From: Rhynchonema sp. JSB1_4
Taxonomy: Eukaryota; Nematoda; Chromadorea; Monhysterida; Xyalidae
Direction: 5' to 3'
DNA: 64,000 nt
Assembly (NCBI GenBank): GCA_030248065.1
Contig: JASAMV010006624.1
Span: forward strand, 1-64,000
Of this stretch, positions 32,851-43,600 are shown piece after piece (within the stretch, counting starts at the first letter, position 1; every line of letters begins with the position of its first letter). Below the pieces are notes generated by a model. That model made no database searches, had not been told where the DNA came from, and saw only the letters and a list, made by a program, of their open reading frames with translations. Both the position numbers and the translations under genes were made by a program.

Positions 32851-33460
32851 AAAACCCTAAATACAGCCCCCCTGGAATAGAGCCCCCCCCGTAGTCCCCC
32901 AACCCCAAAAAGGGGCAGTGCTGAAAAGGGGTCAGTCGTCATTTAAACAACGGTCGCAATCGGGCCGGCCCGGGCCGGGCCGCGACTTTGGGCTTTTGGC
33001 TCGGGCCGGGCCGGAGATTTGGAGGGTCGGGCCGGGCCGGGCATCCCGACCCGAAGCTTCTGAAGTGAAGAAAATACACTAAACAGGCCATTTTTAGAGG
33101 CATTATCAAAAATGATTTTTTTTTCATCGGGGGCCAAATGAAAAATAGAACCCCCATTTTTAACCGAAAAATGGGCATTTTGAGGGCAAAGATCGGGGTG
33201 GGTAGGCGGGTATGGTCCCAGAGCGGGGCGGGTATGGGGTAGTGTACCAGGCCGGGGCGGATAGGGTACCATTTTGGGGGGACCCCTCCCCCCAGCCACA
33301 GCACTGGTGGAGATGTTTTTTTGGTCTGAAAATTGCAAAAAAATTTTGAGGGTTAGAATCTGACCCCTCCCCCCCCCCCAGCCACAGCACTTGGAGGAGA
33401 TGTGTTTTTTGGTCTGAAAATTGCAAAAAAATTTCTTGAGGATTAGAATCTATGTTACAA
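32851..33460. mobile_element. Fragments of word-array elements before CLPTM1
   Basis: Contains a partial AATAGAGCCCC end (32851-32900), GGGCCGGGCC words (32960-33050), GCGGGTATGG-type words with a CCCAGCCACAGCACTG end at 33306, and two direct copies of about 75 bp (GGTCTGAAAATTGC...), starting near 33320 and 33412. Mosaic of decayed elements; no coding sequence. Confidence 0.5.
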
Positions 33461-33796
33461 AATCGCTTTAAAAAGTCAAACAACTGAGAACTGAGCGACC
33501 CTTTTTCGTGCCTACAACACGCAGGCGGACATCAACAACTTTATAGGGGATCGCCCACCCCCGCTGCCGTGACACTGCCCCCACCCCTTAAAAGAACCCT
33601 CAAAAAATGCGGCACTCCTGAAGTATACGGGAACGGGTGCTCAAATGTGGTTACCAATGCAGCCCCCGTTCAAATAAAACGTGAAAAAATACAGCCTCCG
33701 TGTATTGTAGGGCTACGGCAGGCAAGCACGGCGAGCTGAACGAAACAACAACGACCAATTCCAAGAAAATACAAAAACTATTGCCGAATCCACATT
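33461..33796. promoter_or_regulatory. Upstream region of CLPTM1
   Basis: Presumed promoter and leader. GCAGCCCCCGTTCAAATAA and CAGCCTCCGTGTATTG near 33660-33705 resemble decayed AATAGAGCCCC-element ends. No TATA box was seen. Confidence 0.3.
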
Positions 33797-36595
33797 ATGG
33801 CTGACAACGGCGCGGCAGTAGCGGTGGCGAATGGTGCTGCTGCTGCAGCGGGGGCACCCGCAGAAGGAGGCGAACAAGCGCAAGCGCAGCCCAACGTCTG
33901 GGGCATGATGAAAGGACTGCTCACCCGAATGGTGGTCATTTATTTCATCTCAAGTATGGTTCGCAACTGGCGACAACCAGCGACACCCCAAAACGGCACA
34001 ACAACCGCCGGCGGAGGGCAGGCGGCTCGCTCCTATCCCGCTGCCAGAAATCTGTGGAATAAGGGCATGGAGTTTGATTTATACGTTTATCTGTCGCCCT
34101 CGATGGAGAAATTTGACGATTTCGATGATCCGTCCAGTCTGTTCTGGAAAGAATCAAATCTGGTGTACGGAGATTGGACTTCGGGAGAAAATAACGATGG
34201 AATTTACACAATGGTTTGTTATATGTTTTTCTGATCATGTCAATTCGGTTTTTGAAGATTTTTGATTTGCTATTATATTATTTTCAGACCAAGGAAATGG
34301 ACACAAGTGAAGAACTGCGCAACAACGGCAGCATGTACGTTCACGTGTTCGTTGTTCGCACGGGCGATTCGCCCAACCCGACCAGTCACGATCACAACAA
34401 ACGTTACACGATATACAAGACCAGACGATTGAACAAGTTCAAAAAGAAAACGTTGGTTTTGCTTTTGTTTCATTTCTCACCGTGTTAGGACGATCAGTTG
34501 TAAAAATTTTAGATATCAACGAACTCAAAATCTGCTCACGGGCGAAACTGAAGCGTCCATAGAGGAGCAGCAAAAGGCCGAAGTGATGAAAAGTGAAGTT
34601 CTGTCGCATTGGCATCCGAATTTGACGATCAATATTGTCGAAGACTACACGACCTGGCAGAAAGGTTAACGAGTTTTGGACAAATGTACATACATACAGT
34701 GTAGTTCCTGGTCCGGAGGGCGAACAGGCGGTACCCCTTTTTTTCGGAGGGGGAACAGACGTACCCATCTGGGGGGAGGACCCAAATTTGGAGAAAAGTC
34801 ATCTTTTGAGGTCGAAAATTTGACTCGTTTTTACCCCTTTTTGGGAAAAATTGCAATAAAAGGGTTATTTTAGCGATTTTTGACGATATTGCCCTAAAAA
34901 TCACTCATTTTATGCCTAAAATGCCTATTTTAGGCCTAAACTTGCCTATTTTTGGGCAAAAATTGGGAAGCAGACGTACATGGAGGGGGAACAGGGGGCA
35001 AGCGTGCCATGGAGGGGGAACAGACGTACCCGAGGGGGGCCCCCCTCCCCCTAGGAACTACACTGCATACACTGTTAGCTGTGTTAGATAAAGAACGGAA
35101 ATAATAGTCTGTAAGTTATTACTTGCAAATGTTTTCCAAACGCCAGGTGCCCTTCCCCCACCGTTGGACGAATACGTGGAGTTCGACGCAATGGCCAACA
35201 CCTACAAACCGGTGTTCTTCTTCAACGATTACTGGAATCTCGGCTCCGAATACCAGCCGTTGAACGACACAGTCGAGCGCGTCAACCTGTCCATCACCTA
35301 TCAACCGATGTCGTTGTTCAAATGGCAGTTATACGCCAGCCAGCAGATGAGAAACAAGTGGGCACGCGAATTGACGTCTATTTCGAATTTCATGAAAAAT
35401 GAGATTATGAAATAAAAATTATTACAACTTTCAGATGGTCATCGCTGTTGAGCGGTGATGAAGAGGACGATGATCAAGACTCGCTCAAACAAGCCATTCT
35501 CGAAACAAATCCCATTTTGCTCGGTTGGTCGATTGATCTTGGATTTGATGGTCTTGTTTATGTTTGCTGCAGATCTTACACATTTCTTTAAAATTTCATA
35601 GGCGTAACAATCTTCGCGTCACTTCTACACACGGTGTTCGAGTTCCTGGCATTCAAGAACGACATTCAATTCTGGCGCAATCGTCAGTCCCTCGAGGGGC
35701 TGTCTGTGCGCAGTGTACTCTTCTCCGTGTTCACTTCGGTCATCGTGTTGCTCTATGTGCTCGACAATGACACAAACTTTATGGTCAAGGTTCGTGGTGA
35801 AATCTTTTTTTAATTTCTTGTTCCTTTTTGGTCTTCTAACTAAGAACTCGTTACAAATATCCAGGTTTCAATCGGTATTGGTCTATTAATCGAGTTGTGG
35901 AAAGTGCCGAAGTGCATGGACGTTTACATAGATCGTGAGAACAAATGGCTGGGTGTGATACCTCGCATTGTGCTCGAGGACAAGGGCAGCTATGTGGAGA
36001 GCTCAACCAAAGAATATGATAAAGTGCGTTGTTTCTACTTTGCTGTCGAATATTTTTTTCATTTTCAAACCTGAAACGCAAATCACAGTTGGCATTCCGC
36101 TACCTGTCGTGGGTGTTGTTCCCTCTGCTGGGCGGTTACGCAGTCTATTCGCTGATGTACGTCGAACAACGCGGCTGGTATTCGTGGGTGCTGTCGATGT
36201 TGTACGGCTTTCTGCTCACATTCGGTTTCATCATGATGACGCCGCAGTTGTTCATCAATTACAAACTCAAATCGGTGGCGCATCTGCCCTGGCGTATGTT
36301 GACCTACAAGTTCATCAACACCTTCATCGACGACCTGTTCGCGTTCGTCATTCGAATGCCGACAATGTATCGGATCGGTTGTTTCCGCGACGATATCGTC
36401 TTTTTGGTCTACATCTACCAGCGATGGATCTATCGTGTCGATCCCACGCGCATGAACGAGTTCGGCCAGACCGGACTCGACCATCAACAAGCTAATGGCG
36501 ATGCACAACCGGCTGCTGCTATTGAGCATCGGGCTGAGGGCGGTGATCAACCCGACGAGGAGGAGCAGAACGAAGAGAGTAAGAAAGACAAGTAG
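33797..36595 (+). CDS. CLPTM1: Cleft lip and palate transmembrane protein 1 (CLPTM1), 628 aa
   Basis: Exons 33797-34213, 34288-34451, 34513-34664, 35147-35357, 35435-35523, 35602-35789, 35865-36023 and 36089-36595 join in frame to 628 aa, close to the family's usual 600-670. CLPTM1 is a multi-pass endoplasmic-reticulum/Golgi protein; in vertebrates it retains GABA-A receptors inside the cell. Seen: an Ala/Gly-rich N-terminus, a first hydrophobic segment near 45-55, a large lumenal domain (YVYLSPSMEKFDDFDDPSSL; FFFNDYWNLG), the conserved FEFLAFKNDIQFWRNRQSLE block, several membrane helices in exons 6-8, the MTPQLFINYKLKSVAHLPWR motif and the FAFVIRMPTMYRI motif, and an acidic/charged tail. Intron 3 carries a hAT-like MITE (34697-35065). 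ATTAAA at 36771 may be the poly(A) signal. Confidence 0.95.
34697..35065. mobile_element. hAT-like MITE, GAACAGRCGTACC-word family, in CLPTM1 intron 3
   Basis: Ends CAGTGTAGTTCCTGG and the complement CTAGGAACTACACTG; flanks CATACATA and CATACACT match at 6 of 8 positions. Same core and word type as the copy in BPNT1 intron 5 (23411-23775), so one family has entered introns of both genes. Confidence 0.85.
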
Positions 36596-36817
36596 ATGCG
36601 ATTTGTTCGCTACAATTACATTTGAACTAGATGTAGGGCAGCGCTGGTGTCTTTATCTGTTCTGGCATTTTTTTAATCGTCCATCTATTTATGTGTCACG
36701 CCCATGCGTGTGACTAGTCTGTTATTGTTGTTTCTTCGTTCTTTTTATACTTATTCTGAAGTCTCTTTCCATTAAATTTCCAAAAATAATCTTGTCACGT
36801 TAACCTTTTTGATATAC
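36596..36817. other. CLPTM1 3' flank
   Basis: 3' untranslated region with ATTAAA at 36771; otherwise nothing recognised. Confidence 0.4.
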
Positions 36818-37122
36818 GGATGGTGATCAGTTCGCTCTAAAAAAATTGATTTTGCTCGCTGAAAAAGCGGAGGGCGAAACCCAATTTGACTTCGCTCGGT
36901 CTTCGCTCATGAGCGAAGAGCGACTTTTGCTCCTTGTCGCTCATTTTTGGCTCTCAGGCCGTTCGTCTCAAAGGCTAATTTTAACATGGATAAGCAAGGT
37001 GATAGTTATATTTCTAAATTTCAGTCTCAATAGGACACCAGAGCGATTTCGCTCAATGAGAGAAATGTCTAATTGGCTTCGCTCCGGTGCGAACAGCGAA
37101 ATTTTTAAGAGCTAACCCATCC
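36818..37122. mobile_element. GAGCGAA-word element
   Basis: TTCGCTC or GAGCGAA occurs at about ten places (for example 36830, 36892, 36901, 36911, 37041, 37048, 37077) in alternating orientation. The ends GGATGG and CCATCC are inverted; flanks TGATATAC and CTATATAC match at 6 of 8 positions, which would fit an aged 8-bp duplication. Non-coding. Confidence 0.55.
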
Positions 37123-37496
37123 CTATATACGGACAATTTGGCTTTTCAGGTTTGTTGTTAACATTGTCTATTCAATCCTATGCGTTAACTCAAATATTTA
37201 TTTTCATATTTCAATTCCAGTCACACAGTACAGTATATCGAATTGGAACGCGGTGTATTGTGATATATGTGTCGCACGCACGCCTTGCAAAATCGTCTAT
37301 TCATTTCCACCTAAAGCTTCATGTTTTAAAAATGTGCATTCACCAGAGTGAACAAACTATTTAGTGTTCTCTTGTTGTATTCGCGACCACACCCACTTGT
37401 GGTTCTGTTGTAGGTATCGTGTTTTGTAATTCTACCTATGATATGCGTGCTTGCTGAGCCATGATCCGAGATTTTTACGTGTCACATTTTGTTTAG
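37123..37496. other. Intergenic, nothing recognised
   Basis: No supported gene or repeat. Confidence 0.3.
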
Positions 37497-38591
37497 TTAA
37501 AGCTGCTGGTTAACAACCCTTCGACCGCGCTTGATCTTGGGGGTAGCACATAAAAACAAAGTTTGGATATCGTGTTACTCGACCCTAATCTGGCGAGCCG
37601 ATTGGTTGCTTCCTGATGTTTCACGGCCACGTTGAAGTTTGCCCCTGATGAAAAAAACCGAAAAAATTTGAAACGCTGCTGTGACACGAATAGGCTGTTT
37701 CAAAGTTTGACACTAGAATGACAGCAACCTCCAACAGTGTGCCGAAAACCGCAATGCACAATAGCTATTGAAACGTCCGCATTGTTGAATAAAAAAATAA
37801 AAGGTTTCAGAAACCTGGCCATTTTTTGTTAGGATTTTCTACTCGTATAATTTTAAGCATCTGTGGCGAATGAAATAAGTTGTCAATTACAAATAAAAAT
37901 CCTCTAATTATCAAGTTTTTTGTTTGTGCTCCCCAGTTTTCAAAACCCTACACAGCACACACAATGTTTCCCACAACATGCGCAAGGCAGCCATTCCACA
38001 GCGCACACACAACGACAACACAGCCGGCAGAGCGACAACACAGCAATGTTTCAGCTGGCAAGCTTTGTTGTGTGTGTGCACTGTGGAATGGCTGCCTTGC
38101 GCATGTTGTGGTAAACATTGTGTGAGCTGTGTAGGGTTTTGAAAACTGGGGAGCACAAACAAAAGACTTGATAATTAGAGGATTTTTATTTGTAATTGAC
38201 AACTTATTTCATTCATCACAGATGCTTAAAATAAAATTATACGAGTATAAAATCCTAACAAAAAATGGCCAGGTTTCTGAAACCTTTTACTTTTCTATTC
38301 AACAATGCGGACGTTTCAATAGCTATTGTGCATTGCGGTTTTTGCCACAATGTTGGAGGTTGCTGTCACTCCAGTATCAAACTTTGAAACAGCCTATTCG
38401 TGTCACAGCAGCATTTCAAATTTTTTCGGTCTTTTTCACCAAGGGCAAACTTCAACGTGGCCGTGAAACATCAGGAAGCAACCAATCGGTTCGCCAGATT
38501 AGGGTCGAGTAACACGATGTCCAAACTTTGTTAAAATATACTACCCCCCAAGATCAAGCGCGGTCGAAGGGTTGTTAACCAGCACCTTTAA
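37497..38591. mobile_element. 1.1-kb TTAA-flanked palindromic (foldback) element
   Basis: TTAA at 37497-37500 and 38588-38591 encloses arms of about 530 bp that are inverted copies from AGCTGCTGGTTAACAACCC inward to the centre near 38045, with scattered mismatches and small gaps. A TTAA target is typical of piggyBac transposons, so this is probably a piggyBac-related foldback. Reading frames in both arms are mirror images and non-coding. Confidence 0.85.
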
Positions 38592-38768
38592 GAGCAATCA
38601 ACCTGTTATTGTTGCAATGGTCATTTCTTGTTTTTGTGAGATAGAAAATAAAGCCATGATCCTTCTTCCTGATGTTTATTGTTGCACATAGCCGTCTAAC
38701 AATCAACACCGGCACAGTTCCGGTGATATTGCTCGCTGAAGGTAGTCGCACGCAGACTAGTTGAGTTA

Positions 38769-40387
38769 GGCCGTCTTCACAATGACACGGTTTCACGGTT
38801 TCACGGTTTGCTTCGTTGGCGTCTTCACAATGAAATCCGATTTCACGGTTTCACGGTTTTAAAATTGTGTCTTCACAATGACACGGTTTCACGGTTTCAG
38901 CATAATGTAAGAATTAAAGTTAATTCAACTGAGTTTATATCTATTAGCAGATGCATATTGTTGTCCAGAGTGAGCAGATCCAAAGCAGGAACATAAAGAG
39001 CAGACCACAGCAGTATCTCGTCACATTTCTGAACATAAACACCTGACAAATAGCACAACTTTGGGCACAATGATCGAAATATTATTGTCAATTTCAGAAC
39101 ATAAAGAGCAGACCACCCAAACCATAAACTTTCATCATTTCAGAACATAAAGAGCAGACCACTAGAGCTGCACACATGGAGCAGTGAACTAAAAGCAATC
39201 TAAGGCGCACTGGACAGCCATTGCACTGTTGGATTGGCAACGGCGAGTGCCTGTGCGGCTATCTGTTTCGACTTTCGGGCTTCATACACCATCATTTGAA
39301 ACTGAGCTTTCAGGTATGCCCGAGTGTCTGGGTCCAATTCATCAAGGTCATGCGCAAGACCGACACAGAATGACATTGACCCGCTCTGCTGTTGTTCTTT
39401 GTCCTTTTCCAGCTTGTCCTGACTTTTCTTGATGAATTTGTCCATATACATATGGACAGTGTACTTGTGTTTGGGTGATCGGTCGATACTTTTCGTGTAT
39501 GGTAACCTGTCTCGCTCCTTATATTCTTCATGTTTCTTGCAGTGATACCTGTGTCCAGCTCTTTATATTCTCCGTGCCTCTTGAGAGTGATCGTTCTGTC
39601 TAGCTCTTTATATCCACTGGCACGTGGCACCCTGCCCTTGCATCAGTAAAACAACTGGTCAGAAACAAAATGAGGGCCGAATTCTTTACGCTTTTTGTTG
39701 CTATAATGAAGGTCTTTTCACCATCAGGTATGGGCAATCCGCCAGCTCATGGCACTCGCGCACACAGGCTACATGCTACATTACTGCCGTCAATGAATGC
39801 ATCTATTCTCTGCAGTTATTCATTGAAACATCCCCAAATTTTGCAGTGGCGCAGAAAAGTGTTATGGCAAGCAGCTAATAAAAACCGGATAAATTAAAAA
39901 GCGGTAATCAAAGTATGACATTCGCCCAAAGCGTACATCTTGTTTAGAAAATGGCGTGTGCTGCTGCACGCGCTGTGTGTATAAAAAGTGACATGAGCCG
40001 ATGGATTGCCCATACATACACACTTTGACATACAGGTACGACCAAGCCAAAGAGAATAATCAATCACAGAATGCGTTAGAGTAAGCGTGCGAACATTACA
40101 ATGTTGTGTCCCTGAAATCGCAAGCTTTTGTGGTCAAACTATCAATGTTGGAACAATTCTTGAGCCAAATACGTGCAGCAAATGCGCCAAAACCGTGTAC
40201 AAATCAGAACCGGTTCTAATTGGCTTTTTTCCGGTTTCACGGTTTCAAAACAATAAGACCCAACCGTGAAACCGTGTCATTGTGAAGACAACAAACGTGA
40301 AACCGTGAAACCGTAAAACCGTGAAACCGTGTCATTGTGAAGACAACAATCGCAAAACCGTGAAACCGTGTCATTGTGAAGACGGCC
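38769..40387. mobile_element. PIF/Harbinger-like element with terminal word arrays
   Basis: Flanked by the 3-bp duplication TTA (38766-38768 and 40388-40390); ends GGCCGTCTTCACAATGACAC and exact complement. TTA targets and GGCC...TTCACA ends fit PIF/Harbinger. The left end repeats GTCTTCACAATG plus CGGTTTCACGG three times and the right end repeats the complement three or four times. The interior holds four AACATAAAGAGCAGACCAC-like repeats (38985-39162), about 50-bp tandem repeats near 39495-39615 and a BESS-like ORF (39200-39451). Confidence 0.8.
39200..39451 (-). pseudogene. BESS-motif-like ORF of the Harbinger-like element, 83 aa
   Basis: MYMDKFIKKSQDKLEKDKEQ leads into a segment SFCVGLAHDLDELDPDTRAY then LKAQFQMMVYEA, which resembles the BESS protein-interaction motif found at the C-terminus of MADF-BESS proteins. 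PIF/Harbinger transposons carry a second gene for a Myb/MADF-type DNA-binding helper protein; the DNA-binding domain is missing here, so this is likely a remnant. Family assignment is by motif pattern only. Confidence 0.45.
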
Positions 40388-40650
40388 TTAAAGGTAAACA
40401 CGATTTTCAACCTTTGGCCGAACATGACATAACAGAACAAGGCTGAACTGATTTAGATGTGAAAAATTGTACCGTATGAATGTTTCCGGCATGCATTCGG
40501 CCTAACTTCAAACGAACTGTAACGGAACGAACGTTCTCTATGTCCGATGACCATAAATTTTTTCGTTGTGAAAGTGGTCGCGATATCCGTCTGGAGCGTG
40601 TTGAAGTTTCAATGGGTGGATGTCAAGAATCACACAATGTAATCGGTTCT

Positions 40651-43074
40651 TTATCTGTTAAAATGTTTTTTACTGAAGAGAATGAATCTGGCCCACTCCA
40701 ACATAAAGGCTATGAAACACACAATTACAAGTGCTCCAAGCATGATCAGCACTCCACCAATGTCGGAAAGTCCTAATTTGCTTACGATTGGGATATTGTT
40801 TCCGCAGTCATCGTCGTCACGTGGCCGGGTGCTGTACTGTGGCCAATATTTGGAAAAAATATTCTTCGTAATATGATCAGCCAAGGCGGCTAGTTCGCGA
40901 TTAATAAGTGGCATCAGCGTGAAATTCTTCCGGCACAGCAATGTATTGTATCCGAAATTATCTGGCAGAAACTTGGCTTCCATCCAATGTAGCTCGCACA
41001 TTTCGCTTTTATGGGTTCCTGAGAAAGATAGGGAGCTGCGTGCATCAAGTAGAATAATTCACAAAAGATTTATTGTAAGCAGTCAACCGGGATGGTCCAA
41101 TCGGATCGACTTCGGGCTGGCGTATGATCGATGCACGTATCGCCGATCGTGCAAAATTTTTCTGAACATCAACGTGACGTTGGGCTCAAACAAGATTGGA
41201 TTGTGCCTGTAATAGATATCATCTGTGCGCTTAGCTACTTTCTGAGTTAAATACCCTGTACCGTATTGCTTCCTTAAGTCGTGCGTAGGCCGGATCGGTG
41301 GCTTCGCGAATCTTTCGCGCAAAAGAGTACTCCGGGTCCTCCATGATTAATTGAAGGTGTCCGTTTGATATCTGCTCCAGCAGCTCGTCGAAGCTCTGTA
41401 CTTTTAATGTGGGCCGATACAGAAGTTTGCCCAGCACCTGGAAGTGCAAATGGGATCAAATTGTGAAATGGATTTCTGCTAAAGCGCAAACGTCTAGTGG
41501 CATGCAGGGTTGGAAAAAAATTTTGAACGAGTTTTTTTTAAATTTTTTTAGAAAGTCTCAGGTTCGGTGAAACTTGACCGATTTTGCCTAGAAAACACGA
41601 AAAAATGCAACTTTAATTGATGTCACTCTTGGGACTTGATTTGCATCACTTGTGAAGGGTGTTTACGTGATATCGGTGCGATGTAACGGTCTGCGCTTGA
41701 TATGGACCGATGATTGTCGCTGTATATGGTATGTATCTGACACAATAGTTTGTGGTCGAATAAGCAAGATTTACTCACAAACCAGACAGAATTCAGTCAA
41801 TAAGCTGCAGAAACACTTGTCGGGTCGCTGAATCAGTTGCATCTGACTGACTGTGAGCTCCCCGATGTTGGGACTTCGAGGTACACGTAGGTATGTGCAT
41901 ATTGTGTCTCATGTATCACGGGTAGGTATCGCAACATCATTTGGGGCATCTTACTTAGATACCAATTTTGCCTCAAACGTGATTTTTTTGAAGAAAATGT
42001 TTCGACACGAGAAAAATGACAAAAATACCCACGCCCAAAAAGGCCATTTTTGGACATTTTACAGCATTTTGTAAACCGAAAACTTTAAAAAAAATGTTCC
42101 AAAAGCCTTTTTCACCCAACCCTGGTGGCATGAGCTTACAATTCCTTGGTACATGTTGGTGAAGATGAGTGTAGTGAACGCAATCGTAAGTGTCAGCACG
42201 GAGCCTGTTACCAATGGATTACTGCGTTTGTACTGGCTGATTTTTTTCGCCACCTTGTGAGAAGCGTACCATACAACCGTCAGTTCTGCGATTGCGACAC
42301 CTGAGTATTCTGGCATAGTTGTAACGAGCAAGATGGGTGACACATTTTGTTCGCTCGGCGAAATAAAACGCTGGGACCTGACCGTTCTACTCAGCTGCGG
42401 GAACCACTTACATAACACGGACTTGTGGGGCTCTATCTGGAAAATCTACGGAATTGAGTCTCATGTGGCACCATTCGGGGGGGGGCTGTATTTGGAAAAC
42501 TCGGCTACTTACTCAAAGCAACCAATGATAGCTCATCGAAAACACGCATAAATTTGGAAGCATCGAATGCAATTGATCGTCTTGATATAATGAGGCCTCG
42601 AAGTGCTGGGAAAGTTGGATTGGACAACGAGAACCGCTGCAATCGGTTTGGCTGCAAAATGATGTTTTTGAAGCATCAACAATACATATGAAAGAATTGA
42701 ACTAACCAAAGGAGTAAATCCGTCCATGATACAATCAATGTTCAAATGAGAAGCGTTTGGCTCAAAGACATCCAACGAAGACGTGATGCCCAGATTGCTC
42801 ATGTCCACCAATTCATACCGTATGCTCAATCGGCGCAACACAATAGCCATAGTCTCCGCAACAATGCCTGGAATATGTTCTCCGACTTTGCTTTGTTCTT
42901 TGTTGATTGAAACTGTGGCGAAGCTCTGGACAGACCTTTGTCAAGAAACTGACCTGGATAAACACAACCAGCACTTGGAGCCAGCTGTTTTTTCTCATAT
43001 GCACATCGTTGTACGAAATACGGAGTGTAACCGATTAAAAAACGCAAGGCTATGCTACCGTTGGTAGTGATCAT
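40651..43074 (-). CDS. Divergent ionotropic glutamate receptor (IR-like), about 442 aa
   Basis: Exons 42954-43074, 42707-42867, 42523-42651, 42140-42394, 41262-41437, 41088-41206 and 40651-41018 join in frame. Ligand-gated cation channel family. Seen: ligand-binding lobe S1 (ALRFLIGYTPYF; VAETMAIVLRRLSIRYELVD), membrane segments in exons 4-5 (the M3-like VTGSVLTLTIAFTTLIFTNM, where iGluRs have the SYTANLAAF segment), lobe S2 (SFDELLEQISNGHLQLIMED; NRELAALADHITKNIF) and a final M4 helix (IGGVLIMLGALVIVCFIAFM). There is no amino-terminal domain or clear signal peptide; the ATG at 43074 is the first in frame and an upstream exon may be missing. The exon 3 donor GTTGCT is weak. Intron 4 contains a hAT-like MITE. 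Variant ionotropic receptors often serve chemosensation; ligand unknown. Confidence 0.75.
41505..42124. mobile_element. hAT-like MITE with perfect 8-bp TSD in receptor intron
   Basis: Ends CAGGGTTGG and CCAACCCTG; perfect 8-bp duplication GTGGCATG (41497-41504 and 42125-42132). The 620-bp interior is A/T-rich and has no reading frame of note. Its right end lies only 16 bp from the upstream exon's donor. Confidence 0.85.
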
Positions 43075-43600
43075 ATTTTCAAATCATGTGATTGTCACTA
43101 ATGTCCTCTCTGGTCTGCGATAAACAATTCGCGAAAGTTGCGTTTGTTTTCATCAAGGTCACTTCCACAGTGCATGTCGGTCAAGGACGACCTTTTAGCA
43201 GTATTTTACCACGTGGTCGACCAAAAGAAACATGAAACCACCTGAATGCTAGCTGCCAAAAGCAGCGAATTTTTTAGTTTGATCGAATTGAGCCATGAGG
43301 TTGTATCCTCTTTTCATTTACATACAGTAGCTAAGCAGTATTTCGATTCGATGAGCTGCCCGCAATACGCTCTCCTGGCGGGGGGCTGGTATGCTAGATA
43401 ACATTAAGCTTAAATATTTGTTTTCAAGTCTGGCGTGTGAGCTTGTGTCAACTTTATACGTTGAATAAAACTCGACAACACAATTATGCTCTGTGGGTAA
43501 AGATATGAAAACATATGCAGTTAGAGTATTTGAGCCGATTTTAAATGTGGAAGTTCACCCCTGCGTTGTCAATTCATCATCAATTTTATGGACTCAGACT
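43075..43600. other. Intergenic, nothing recognised
   Basis: Between the receptor start and the 3' end of the next minus-strand gene. Short frames only; a 5' exon of the receptor could lie here but none could be joined in phase. Confidence 0.3.

Noticed and set aside
39310..39630. 106-aa frame with YKELD repeats
   Set aside because: It reflects DNA-level tandem repeats inside the Harbinger-like element and overlaps the more protein-like BESS frame in another phase.
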